DNA of 64,000 nt from Bacteroidota bacterium (GTDB lineage Bacteria; Bacteroidota; Bacteroidia; B-17B0; Aurantibacillaceae), in the NCBI GenBank assembly GCA_021155905.1, contig JAJNBG010000034.1, positions 1 to 64,000 of the forward strand. The letters are read 5' to 3'. The notes below the pieces were generated by a model. It saw only the letters and a list, made by a program, of their open reading frames with translations. It was not told the origin of the DNA and did no database searches. Each line of letters starts with the position of its first letter. The first letter of the stretch is position 1. The translations under genes were made by a program, and so were the position numbers. This document shows, one piece after another, positions 27,740 to 36,316 of this stretch.

Positions 27740-29653
27740 ATGAAACTGTTATACCTGGTTGTTTTGTTGATTGTGAATCAAATAATGTTTTCTCAAAACG
27801 AATTTGATGTCAGTTTAATTAAACCTGAATTAAAAAATAATGCCGATGCTGTGATCAGAATTCATGATCAGGTAATTGAAATAAGTGACATTGAAAACAA
27901 AAAATCCAAAGAGCATTTGGTAGTTACTGTTTTTAATGAAAAAGGAGAAGATCTTTATTCTTCTTTTAGCCGTTACTATGATAAATTTAATAAGATAAAA
28001 AAACTGGAAGGCTCTATTTACGATAGTTCAGGTAAAAAAATCAAAACGTTAAAAAATTCAGACATTAAGGATTACAGTAATTTTGATGCTACTAATGAAG
28101 TAACGGATAATCGACAAAAAGTGGCTTTCTTTGATAAAAAACAATACGCATTTCCTTATACAATTGATTTTTATTGTGTAGAAGAAAATAGTAATGGTAT
28201 GTTTTTTCCAATATGGAATCCTGTTTCAAATGAACATATTGGTATAGAAAAAACCAGGTTCACAATTATTTGCCCCTCAACTATTAGTTTTAGATATAAG
28301 GAAAAAAATACCATCACTAAAGCATCCATTACACATGAAAAGGACGATGATATTTACGCCTGGAGTATTGAAAATATTCTGCCTATGGAATTTGAATGTT
28401 ATATGGCAGACGATCAATTACCGGTAGTATACACTTCTCCAACTAATTTTGAAATTGACTCTTATATTGGAAGTGCTTTAACATGGCATGATTTGGGTAA
28501 ATTTTATTATATGCTTAATAAAAACAGGGATGCAATACCGGAACCAATAAAACAAAAAATAGAAGAATTGATCCGAACTGAAACGGATACAATTAAAATT
28601 ATTGAAACATTATATAAGTATATGCAATCTACGACTCGTTATATAAGTATACAGTTGGGGATAGGAGGTTGGCAAACAATGAAAGCGATGGATGTTGCCC
28701 AAAAAGGTTATGGCGATTGTAAAGCTTTATCCAATTACATGATTGCGTTGTTAAAACAAGCGGGTATTAAAGCATTGCCGGTTCTTAATTATGCAGGAAG
28801 TGCAAATAATATTATACAGGAAGACTTTCCGGGTAATTTTTTTAATCATGTGATCGTTTGTGTTCCTATGGCAACTGATACTATTTGGCTTGAATGTACC
28901 AGTCAAACCAACGCAATGGGTTTTCTTGGAAGCTTTACCGGGAATCGTCAAGTGTTAGTGATTGATTCTACAGGTGGCAAATTAGTGAACGGTATCTTTT
29001 ACCATTCAAACGATAACACGCGGGAGAGAATAATCCTGGTTGACGTTAAAGAAAGCGGGAGTGCAAATGCAGTTATTAAAACGAGTTGCAGGGGTATAGA
29101 ACAGGAATATTTAAATTATATCATTAATAATCTGGCAAAAGAAAAGCAGAAAGAATCAATTATCAAAAAAATGAAAATACCTGATTTTGAACTTAAGAAT
29201 TTTTCATTTAAAGAATCCAGTGAGCGGATTCCTAAAATAGATGAGATAATTGAAATATCTATGAAAAATGTGGTTCCAAAAAATCGCATCACTTTTTTTA
29301 TAAATCCAAATCTTTTAAGTGGTTTTATAGCTACACCTTTGTTTGATCCCAAACGAAAATCATCATTTTACCTGAACCCAGGTGATTTTAATTTTAATGT
29401 ATCCGATTCGGTTATTTATAATTTTGAACAGGAAATTAAATTAGAATCATTGCCTTCTGCAGTTACTATTCAATCAAAATTTGGCAGCTATTCCATCAAT
29501 TTTATTTATAAAAACAACCAATTGATTTACTATCGAAATTTGATGGTAACAGGAGGATATTTTCCAGGTTCGGATTATACTGCCTGGGTTGATTTTGTGA
29601 AGCAGATTAATAAGAATGATAAACAGAAGGTTGCATTTTCATTAATCAAATAA
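27740..29653 (+). CDS. DUF3857/transglutaminase-like secreted protein, catalytic Cys-His intact
   Basis: 637 aa from ATG 27740 (the track starts at GTG 27734). Signal peptide (MFSQ), DUF3857 domain (about 45-225), transglutaminase-like core with Cys327 (YGDCKALSN) and His370 (FFNHVIV). The third position is Glu in WLECTS rather than the common Asp. A DUF3858-like beta domain ends the protein. It is expected to be an exported thiol enzyme (peptidase or cross-linking type); its substrate is unknown. It is tandem with a degenerate paralogue and almost certainly cotranscribed with it. Confidence 0.83.
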   Translation: MKLLYLVVLLIVNQIMFSQNEFDVSLIKPELKNNADAVIRIHDQVIEISDIENKKSKEHLVVTVFNEKGEDLYSSFSRYYDKFNKIKKLEGSIYDSSGKKIKTLKNSDIKDYSNFDATNEVTDNRQKVAFFDKKQYAFPYTIDFYCVEENSNGMFFPIWNPVSNEHIGIEKTRFTIICPSTISFRYKEKNTITKASITHEKDDDIYAWSIENILPMEFECYMADDQLPVVYTSPTNFEIDSYIGSALTWHDLGKFYYMLNKNRDAIPEPIKQKIEELIRTETDTIKIIETLYKYMQSTTRYISIQLGIGGWQTMKAMDVAQKGYGDCKALSNYMIALLKQAGIKALPVLNYAGSANNIIQEDFPGNFFNHVIVCVPMATDTIWLECTSQTNAMGFLGSFTGNRQVLVIDSTGGKLVNGIFYHSNDNTRERIILVDVKESGSANAVIKTSCRGIEQEYLNYIINNLAKEKQKESIIKKMKIPDFELKNFSFKESSERIPKIDEIIEISMKNVVPKNRITFFINPNLLSGFIATPLFDPKRKSSFYLNPGDFNFNVSDSVIYNFEQEIKLESLPSAVTIQSKFGSYSINFIYKNNQLIYYRNLMVTGGYFPGSDYTAWVDFVKQINKNDKQKVAFSLIK

Positions 29654-29680
29654 AAGTTATTACCGGATGGCTAAACTGGA

Positions 29681-30808
29681 TTATTCTTTGTGATTTTCTT
29701 TTACCTCTTCCGAATGTCTCGTAATTTCATGGATGACATGATCCAGTTCAAGAGCCGATTTTTCTACATTTGCTATTAAATTTTCCCTGTCATCGTCATC
29801 ATCCGTCATTTTATACACGTTCAATAGTCCAAGGATTCTTGCTAAGGGCGCCCTGAATTTATGAGACTGGATCCAGGCTATCTCCTTTAGCTTCCTGTTT
29901 TGATCTTCAATTTCAGATAAATTTCGTGTTAGTAACACTTCATGTTTTCTGATTTGTTCGGTCCGTTCAGCGACTTTTAATTCCAGTTTTTTTGGCAGAT
30001 ACAGTAAATAAACAGTGAGAATTCCCCCGCTCAAAGATAGAACAGTTCCCATGATAATAGTATAGATGAAATGAAACAGCCGGACCGATTTTTTAGCCTC
30101 CACCTCGAGTATCCATTCTCCCATAGGAAGATGAATGCTGACTGTGGCAGATCCGTTGTTTTCGGATTTCTTACCGATAAAATATTCCTTTTGGCCGGTA
30201 TTCAAATTTATCTTACTTAGCTGGTAGTTATAGTTGCTTTTTTCGGTGTTGCTCAGTTGGGCGGTTTTTATCAGCGTGTCCATTTTTATAATAACCGCGG
30301 CAAAGCCGGCAAAGCGACTGTTGAGAAAGTATGGCACTCTTCCAATGATTCCTATGCCACCTTGTTTTAAAGAGAGTGGTCCTGCAAAATAAAGATTTTC
30401 TGAGGTAATTGCTTTTGCGGCTTCCCTGTTTCTTAAGGAATCCTTGAAAATATTATAGCCGATTACCACTTCATTACCCTTCATGGGATATACTTTTGTA
30501 ATGACACCTTTTTCGACCAATTGAATGGACGAGGCACAGTTATTATTTTTCATGAGGGTAGCCGCCACTTCATCAAAGTCATAAGGAACGCCGTAGTATT
30601 CAATAATGAACTTAAGTGTTTGCGCCGGTGCTATGGCATGGTAAAGGCAGTTCTCAAGTCTGTTTTTGGCATTTAATGCTTCGTTATAAAGGGCTTTTTG
30701 TTCTACTTCTTTAAATGAATTATAGCGGTTGTAAACAATAACAACGGTTAAGGCAAGCAGGCCACCGCAAATGATGGTCCCATATAATATCGGTTTGTAC
30801 TTTCGCAC
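29681..30808 (-). CDS. CHASE-domain sensor with a DHp-like histidine box but no ATPase domain
   Basis: 375 aa, GTG start directly after an in-frame stop. Membrane helix at about 8-27, an extracytoplasmic CHASE-like sensor at about 40-235, second helix at about 245-275, then a coiled coil and a DHp-like segment with His316 in WIQSHKFRAPLARILG, the wording typical of Bacteroidota histidine kinases. The protein stops about 60 residues after that histidine, so no HATPase_c domain (N, G1, G2 boxes) is present. Only 27 nt separate its stop from the neighbouring convergent gene, so no catalytic half remains nearby. It may be phosphorylated in trans or serve as a sensor-only partner. Confidence 0.75.
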   Translation of the reverse strand: MRKYKPILYGTIICGGLLALTVVIVYNRYNSFKEVEQKALYNEALNAKNRLENCLYHAIAPAQTLKFIIEYYGVPYDFDEVAATLMKNNNCASSIQLVEKGVITKVYPMKGNEVVIGYNIFKDSLRNREAAKAITSENLYFAGPLSLKQGGIGIIGRVPYFLNSRFAGFAAVIIKMDTLIKTAQLSNTEKSNYNYQLSKINLNTGQKEYFIGKKSENNGSATVSIHLPMGEWILEVEAKKSVRLFHFIYTIIMGTVLSLSGGILTVYLLYLPKKLELKVAERTEQIRKHEVLLTRNLSEIEDQNRKLKEIAWIQSHKFRAPLARILGLLNVYKMTDDDDDRENLIANVEKSALELDHVIHEITRHSEEVKENHKE

Positions 30809-30939
30809 TTAAATAATTTAACGGATTTACGTCGGGACAACGGAATGCTTTTCAACATGAAATTAAATAAAAACAGACCTATAAAAGTTACATATAAATT
30901 AAAAAAAGAGACGAGTTAGCATTAATTCTTACAGCAAAA

Positions 30940-30972
30940 AAAAAAGGCTGTTCTTGTGGAACAACCTCTTTA
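30940..30972 (-). terminator. Rho-independent terminator
   Basis: aggctgttc / gaacaacct (one G-U pair) with a 5-nt loop. On the minus strand it is followed by a run of more than ten T residues, 20 nt downstream of the acyl-CoA dehydrogenase stop. Confidence 0.85.
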
Positions 30973-30991
30973 TATGGTGTTTTAAAATACA

Positions 30992-32167
30992 TTAATCTCT
31001 TAATAATTCGCGGGCGATAACCACTTTTTGAATTTCGCTGGTTCCTTCGCCTATCGTACATAATTTACTGTCGCGGTAGTATTTTTCTGCCGGGAAATCT
31101 TTTGTGAATCCATAACCTCCAAAGATCTGAACAGCTTCGTTCGCATTTCGTACGCATACTTCAGATGCATAGTATTTAGCAAAAGCACCTTCCTTGGTCA
31201 TTTTTTGGTGACGGTTCTTAAGGTCTGCTGCTTTGAACGTTAACAATTCAGCTGCTTCCAGTTCAGTAGCCATATCAGCCAGTTTGAAAGCGATACCCTG
31301 GAAGTGAGAAATTGGTTTCCCGAATTGCTCGCGCTCTTTAGAATATTTTAAAGCACATTCATAAGCGCCACGTGCAATACCACAGCTTAATGCTGCAATA
31401 GAAATACGTCCGCCATCCAATACTTTCATGGCCTGTACAAATCCTTGTCCTTCTTCACCCATCATCTGGTCCTTGTGAACTCTGCAGTTTTCAAAAATCA
31501 ACTCAGCAGTTTCGCTGGCACGCATTCCCAGTTTATTTTCTTTTTTACCGGATTTAAACCCTGGTGTTCCTTTTTCAATAATGAAGGCACTCATTCCTTT
31601 GCTGTCGTTTTTGTTACCTGTACGCGCAATAACTACTGCTACGTTACCTGTAATGGCATGCGTGATGAAGTTTTTAGAACCATTCAGTACATAATAATCT
31701 CCGTCTTTTACGGCCGTTGTAGCCATTCCGCCTGCGTCTGACCCTGTTCCTGTTTCTGTTAATCCCCAGGCACCGATCCATTCAGCAGTTGCTAACTTTG
31801 GTAAATATTTTGCTTTTTGAGCTTCGTTACCGAAAGCTAAAATATGCCCTGTACATAATGAATTGTGTGCAGCCATAGATAAACCAATAGATCCACAAAT
31901 CTTTGATAATTCAATAATGGCAGTTACATACTCAGAATAAGATAAACCGGATCCACCGTACTCTTCAGGAACCAATACGCCCATTAACCCTAATTCGCCT
32001 AATTTCTTAAATACTTCCACAGGAAAGGTTTGTGCCTCGTCCCATTCCATCATTTTAGGATAGATATTCTCTTTGCCAAATTTGCGGATCATATCGGCAA
32101 TGGCATTCTGGTTTTCGTTTAATTGGAAATTCATTCCAACATTTGGTTCTAATACTGCGCTAGACAT
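30992..32167 (-). CDS. Acyl-CoA dehydrogenase (short-chain/butyryl type)
   Basis: 391 aa, full family length. FAD- and substrate-binding signatures GAWGLTETGTGSDAGGM and QIFGGYGFTKDFPAEKYYRD are present, with the catalytic-base region IGEGTSEIQ near the C-terminus. It should introduce the alpha-beta double bond in acyl-CoA during fatty acid or amino acid degradation, passing electrons to ETF. The listed start overlaps the upstream apt gene by 19 nt; the internal ATG at 32134 (MNFQLNE) would remove the overlap and also fits the domain start. Confidence 0.92.
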   Translation of the reverse strand: MSSAVLEPNVGMNFQLNENQNAIADMIRKFGKENIYPKMMEWDEAQTFPVEVFKKLGELGLMGVLVPEEYGGSGLSYSEYVTAIIELSKICGSIGLSMAAHNSLCTGHILAFGNEAQKAKYLPKLATAEWIGAWGLTETGTGSDAGGMATTAVKDGDYYVLNGSKNFITHAITGNVAVVIARTGNKNDSKGMSAFIIEKGTPGFKSGKKENKLGMRASETAELIFENCRVHKDQMMGEEGQGFVQAMKVLDGGRISIAALSCGIARGAYECALKYSKEREQFGKPISHFQGIAFKLADMATELEAAELLTFKAADLKNRHQKMTKEGAFAKYYASEVCVRNANEAVQIFGGYGFTKDFPAEKYYRDSKLCTIGEGTSEIQKVVIARELLRD

Positions 32168-32676
32168 GTGATATTGTTTGAGTGTATATTAAGTTTTTGT
32201 TTTCCGTTTAAAAATTCCAGTTCAACCACAAAGCAAAAGCCACTGACATTCGCTCCCTGGTCTTTTACCAACCTTGCTGCCGCTTCCGCTGTTCCGCCTG
32301 TTGCCAGTAAATCATCATGGATCAATACATTCCACCCTTTTTTAAGGCTATCGATGTGCATTTCCACAACGGCTGAACCGTATTCCAAAGCGTATTCGCA
32401 TTTGATGGTTTTGTAGGGCAATTTACCTGCTTTCCTGATTAAAACAAAGGGAATGTTCAATTTATTTGCCAATAAAAAGCCGAATAAGAATCCGCGGCTT
32501 TCAACTCCCACAATGGCGTCCGGTTTTACAGGTATCTGATCAATAAATCCGTTTACAATGTCATTACAAAGGGCTTGATTTTCTAAAATAGGGGTAATGT
32601 CCTTGAACATAATTCCCGGCTTTGGAAAATCAGGAACGTCCCTGATGATTGCTTTGATACTGGATTCTAGTGACAT
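32149..32676 (-). CDS. apt: Adenine phosphoribosyltransferase
   Basis: 175 aa, normal length. FPKPGIMFKDITPIL near the N-terminus is the APRT signature, and the PRPP loop is HDDLLATGGTA (120-130). The enzyme converts adenine and PRPP to AMP in purine salvage in the cytoplasm. Its 3' end overlaps the annotated start of the acyl-CoA dehydrogenase gene by 19 nt. Upstream lies a 650-nt gene-free stretch filled by the structured repeat at 32805-33248. Confidence 0.93.
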   Translation of the reverse strand: MSLESSIKAIIRDVPDFPKPGIMFKDITPILENQALCNDIVNGFIDQIPVKPDAIVGVESRGFLFGFLLANKLNIPFVLIRKAGKLPYKTIKCEYALEYGSAVVEMHIDSLKKGWNVLIHDDLLATGGTAEAAARLVKDQGANVSGFCFVVELEFLNGKQKLNIHSNNITCLAQY

Positions 32677-32804
32677 AAATTCTTAGGATTACAAACTTAA
32701 TGAAATTTTAATAAAAAGCATATTATTCGTCTAAATATGGTTTGCTTTTTGGCTTTTCAGCAAAAAACCGTTTCGATTTCCCTAATTATTTTAAAAATTA
32801 GAAC

Positions 32805-33248
32805 GATACTTTTAAAAAAGTATCCAAAATTTTCTTTATCATACTTTTTTCCTTGATGAAAAAAGTATGCAAAAAAATCAAGAACGAACGCCAACTCCAA
32901 TCTTTTTCAGGACGCACAGCGAAAGGACTCCCGAAAAAATTGTAGTTCACACCGTTCGTTCACGTCCGCGCGCCATTTGCGGTCATGGCTTTGTCATGCT
33001 ATTGTGAGATATAGATGTGCTAAAAAACTCCGACAGGATAGCGCTAGCACCTCACTCATACGTTGGTAATAGTGCGGCTGGTTTTGGCGAAAGAGTGCGA
33101 ACCGCCATTTTTTCACTCCGTTTCCTGGGCTGCCATGCGCGCAAAAAATGGCGGTTGGTCTTTCGCCTTGATTTTTTGGTTCTTTTTCATCAAGGAAAAA
33201 GAACAATAAAAAATGCTTTTGGATACTTTTTGGCTGTAAAAAGTATCG
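32805..33248. repeat. Modular hairpin-rich dispersed repeat, copy A
   Basis: This gene-free interval is a nest of inverted repeats. The outer boundary hairpins are gatactttt / aaagtatc (32805-32824) and a similar one at 33221-33248. Inside are catactttttt-ccttgatg-aaaaaagtatg (32840-32869), a reversed loop hairpin gttcttttt-catcaagg-aaaaagaac (33179-33204), gaacgaacg facing cgttcgttc, ggcgaaag (33086-33093) facing ctttcgcc (33160-33167), and aaccgccattttttc facing aaaaaatggcggtt. The module 33004-33088 (gatgtgc, ctccga, gatagcgctagcac, gttggtaatagtgcggctgg) recurs in copies B2, C and D. ORFs called here are not credible genes. Flanks 32677-32804 hold nothing recognisable. Confidence 0.85.
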
Positions 33249-33269
33249 TAAAAACTGGCTGAAGAATTA

Positions 33270-33308
33270 CAAAAAAGTCCCATACAGAAATGTATGGGAC
33301 TTTTTTGT
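33270..33308. terminator. Bidirectional Rho-independent terminator
   Basis: aaaaaagtcccatac / gtatgggactttttt is a perfect 15-bp stem with a 6-nt loop and A/T tracts on both sides. It ends the phosphohexomutase gene on the minus strand and may insulate the repeat on its left. Confidence 0.88.
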
Positions 33309-33330
33309 AAAATATTAAATAAAAAAAATC

Positions 33331-34737
33331 TTAATTCAATAAAACTTTCTTCACATCCGCAAGGATGTCAAAAGCCTGTTCCTTCGTAGCAGCTTCAGCA
33401 TAAGTCCGTAAAACGGGCTCTGTGCCCGAAGCGCGGATCATCGTCCATGTATTATCATCGATGAAAAATTTAAAGCCATCCAGGTCATCCAGGCGCTGCA
33501 CTTTGTATTTGCCGAATTCTTTGTAAACACCGTTCTTGCAATTCGACACGATTTTATTCTTCAAATCTTCAGTGATCGCCAAATCATTTCTCTCGAAAGA
33601 AAAAGGCCCGGTGATCGCGTATACTTCCTCAATTAATTCAGTCAGTTTTTTTCCTGTTTTTGCCATGAACTCCCAAAGCACTAATCCCATCCAGATACCA
33701 TCGCGCTCTGGGATATGTCCTTTAATAGCGATACCACCGCTTTCTTCACCACCCACCAATACATCTTCAGTGATCATGATGTTACAAATGTATTTGAAAC
33801 CAATCTTCACCACATCCAAAGGAAGGTTGTAGTGGTCGCACATGTTTTTAATTTTAACCGTGGAACTGAAGGCAGTACACACTTTCCCGTCCATACCTTT
33901 GTATTTCTTCAGGTAATGAATCAGTAGTAAAATGATGTGGTGTGAATCCACGAAGTTTCCTTTATGGTCATATAATCCGATACGATCGGCATCCCCGTCA
34001 GTTACCAAGCCACAATCAATGTTGCCGCTCGTTTTAATCAGGTTAGAGAATTCCGTTAAATTTTTGTGAATAGGTTCAGGGGCCTGGCCTTTAAAGCCAG
34101 GGTTGTGATCATTGTGTAAATGAACAATTTCCGGGAACAAGCGGTACATCACACGCTGTCCGGCACCATACATACTATCGTAGGCAAATTTAAGTCCTGA
34201 GTTTTTAATAGCTGCCAGGTCAAAATTCGCTTCCACATGTTTCACATACATGTCCTCTAAAGGCGTAATTTCCAATAAGCCTTTTTCTTCGGCCGATTTT
34301 AAATCGATGGAATCCAGTTTCGCTGAACTTTTCTCCGGAATCATATCTTCAATTTCCTGAACTTTTTCAGGCCCTAACGGACCGCCATAATAACCTTTTA
34401 ATTTAAAGCCATTATATGACGGGGGATTATGAGACGCTGTAATGATAATACCTAAACTGGCTTTATGCCTCACGGTTCCTAAAGAGATCATAGGTGTGCT
34501 TACGAAATCCTTTGCCAGGAAGACTTTGATATCATTAGCAACTAATATTTTCGTTACGGTGTGAGCAAATAACTCACCGGCGAAACGGCAATCATGCCCA
34601 ACAACCACAGATGGTTTATCAAAATTTTTCTTTAACCATATAGCTGTTGCTTCTGTTACACGGGCAACGTTCTCCACTGTAAATTCTTCCGCGATGATAG
34701 CTCTCCAGCCATCCGTTCCAAATTTTATTTTTGTCAT
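33331..34737 (-). CDS. Phosphoglucomutase/phosphomannomutase family protein
   Basis: 468 aa. All four alpha-D-phosphohexomutase motifs are present: the phosphoserine loop TASHNPPSYNG with Ser102, the metal loop TDGDADRIG (Asp247, 249, 251), the sugar-specificity loop GGEESGG (329-335) and the phosphate loop RASGTEPVLR near the C-terminus. It interconverts hexose 1- and 6-phosphates (glucose, mannose or glucosamine), supplying nucleotide-sugar precursors. The exact sugar cannot be told from sequence alone. Monocistronic, with its own strong terminator. Confidence 0.92.
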   Translation of the reverse strand: MTKIKFGTDGWRAIIAEEFTVENVARVTEATAIWLKKNFDKPSVVVGHDCRFAGELFAHTVTKILVANDIKVFLAKDFVSTPMISLGTVRHKASLGIIITASHNPPSYNGFKLKGYYGGPLGPEKVQEIEDMIPEKSSAKLDSIDLKSAEEKGLLEITPLEDMYVKHVEANFDLAAIKNSGLKFAYDSMYGAGQRVMYRLFPEIVHLHNDHNPGFKGQAPEPIHKNLTEFSNLIKTSGNIDCGLVTDGDADRIGLYDHKGNFVDSHHIILLLIHYLKKYKGMDGKVCTAFSSTVKIKNMCDHYNLPLDVVKIGFKYICNIMITEDVLVGGEESGGIAIKGHIPERDGIWMGLVLWEFMAKTGKKLTELIEEVYAITGPFSFERNDLAITEDLKNKIVSNCKNGVYKEFGKYKVQRLDDLDGFKFFIDDNTWTMIRASGTEPVLRTYAEAATKEQAFDILADVKKVLLN

Positions 34738-34801
34738 AACTTCTGAAATATAAATAGGGTTTAAATATATCTAATAAATAATGCCTGAGCAAAGATTTAA
34801 C

Positions 34802-35296
34802 TTATTCCATCAGGGCTTTTAAATGCTCAACTGTCGATTCATCATCCCATTCAATATAACCCACATTATTATATACGATTTCACCTTTTGTATTCAATAA
34901 ATAAGTAACCGGAATCGAATTGATCCCAATAGTTCCAAAGGGAGCATTGAGTGTTAGAAAAGTAAAAGGATATTGTTTTTGTTGTTTGAAATTCAGCAAG
35001 CGTTCAACGCCTTCATCCGTAATGGCAAGAATTTCAATACCTGCCAGTTTCTGGTCTTTAATTTTGTTCAATATCTCTAATTCTTCCCTGCAGGGAGGAC
35101 ACCAGGACGCATAAAAACTGACGATCACTTTTTTGCCTTTCAGTGACCCGATATCAAATTTAGCAGATTGCTCGTCAACGACATCCAATTGCGTAATTTG
35201 TAAAACAGGTGCCACATTGTATTTATTATAGAAATAAAGTCCAACAACTCCAAGAACGGCGATGATGAGGATGATATAGGTAGTTTTTTTGCTCAT
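34802..35296 (-). CDS. TlpA-like membrane-anchored thioredoxin
   Basis: 164 aa. An N-terminal membrane anchor (about 6-23, probably uncleaved) is followed by a single thioredoxin domain with active site YASWCPPC (Cys66/Cys69) and the cis-Pro region SIPVTYLL. It is expected to act as a periplasmic reductant, for example in cytochrome c maturation or disulfide turnover. It is unrelated in architecture to the larger TlpA protein at 18204. Divergent from mtgA, sharing an intergenic region of about 80 nt. Confidence 0.88.
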   Translation of the reverse strand: MSKKTTYIILIIAVLGVVGLYFYNKYNVAPVLQITQLDVVDEQSAKFDIGSLKGKKVIVSFYASWCPPCREELEILNKIKDQKLAGIEILAITDEGVERLLNFKQQKQYPFTFLTLNAPFGTIGINSIPVTYLLNTKGEIVYNNVGYIEWDDESTVEHLKALME

Positions 35297-35374
35297 GTTA
35301 TTAAAAGGAAGATGTTGTTAAAAATTTATTCCACGGCAAACTTAAGGTAAATAATAGAATAGTTTTACTCTTTT

Positions 35375-36109
35375 ATGATAAAATTACTTGGAAGAATCTT
35401 TAGAATCCTTTGGAAAATATGCCTTGCATTTTTCATCTTATCTGTTATTTCCGTGATCATTTTCCGATGGGTGCCGGTTCCGCTTACACCTTTAATGATC
35501 ATCCGAAACGTTGAACAAATGGGGGATGGAAAAGGTGTGGTAATGGAGCATGACTGGGTGCCTTTAGAAGAAATTTCACCGAAATTACAGCTGGCCGTGG
35601 TTTGCAGTGAAGATCAGAATTACCTAAAACATTTTGGCTTTGATTTGGGCGCCATTAAAAAAGCGATGAAGGAAAACGAAGAAGGAAAACGTTTCAGGGG
35701 TGGGTCAACGATTACTCAACAAACAGCGAAGAATGTTTTTTTATGGCAGGGTAGGAGTTACCTGAGAAAAGGATTTGAAGCCTGGTTTACCTTATTAATT
35801 GAAGTGTTCTGGAGCAAAGAGCGCATCATGGAAGTGTATTTAAACAGCATTGAAATGGGCCCGGGTGTATACGGAGCGGAAGCTGCCTCGCAACATTGGT
35901 TTCATAAGCCTGCAAAAAAATTAACGAAAGACGAAGCGGCAGCCATCGCGGCAATCTTACCAAACCCTATTCGTTTAAAAGCGAATCCCGCCAGCAGCTA
36001 CGTGAGTAACCGCAAAGCCTGGATCAAACAACAGATGAATTTCTGGGGTAATAAACTGGATTACGACAAGTACAAGGATGATGATGAACCATCCCGTAAA
36101 AAGAAATAG
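35375..36109 (+). CDS. mtgA: Monofunctional peptidoglycan glycosyltransferase
   Basis: 244 aa, the normal MtgA length. One N-terminal membrane helix (about 12-30) anchors a GT51 domain. The catalytic Glu79 lies in SEDQNYLKHFGFD, and GGSTITQQ (109-116) and the EVYLNSIEMGPGVYG segment are the other family signatures. It polymerises lipid II into glycan strands on the outer face of the inner membrane. No transpeptidase domain is attached. Confidence 0.95.
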   Translation: MIKLLGRIFRILWKICLAFFILSVISVIIFRWVPVPLTPLMIIRNVEQMGDGKGVVMEHDWVPLEEISPKLQLAVVCSEDQNYLKHFGFDLGAIKKAMKENEEGKRFRGGSTITQQTAKNVFLWQGRSYLRKGFEAWFTLLIEVFWSKERIMEVYLNSIEMGPGVYGAEAASQHWFHKPAKKLTKDEAAAIAAILPNPIRLKANPASSYVSNRKAWIKQQMNFWGNKLDYDKYKDDDEPSRKKK

Positions 36110-36316
36110 GGCTTTCTCTTTTCATTATTTTTCTTTGGATTTCTGCAAACCACCTGGACTTTTATGTAAGTAGTTTGCTTCCTCCGTTTTAAAAATCTTT
36201 TGATTTTTGATAGAAATCTATGGAAAGATGTAACGATCATCGTTTTAAATATGCGGTACTTTATCCACTCAATTAAAAACCAAAAACATTTAAAAAAATT
36301 AAGCCAAAATCTAAGT
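36110..36316 (+). other. Gene-free stretch upstream of the phasin-like gene
   Basis: About 200 AT-rich bases between mtgA and the phasin-like gene. The ORF track extends the downstream gene into this stretch from a TTG at 36200, but the translation there is basic and unlike the rest, so I treat it as leader. No clear promoter or hairpin was found. Confidence 0.4.

Noticed and set aside
33017-33262. Short ORFs inside repeats (also 32994, 38819, 38868, 39085, 39372, 55934, 58148)
   Set aside because: Their peptides recur (PKPAALLPTY, EFYSTS) because the DNA repeat recurs; frames differ between copies and are interrupted. The conserved feature is base pairing, not protein.
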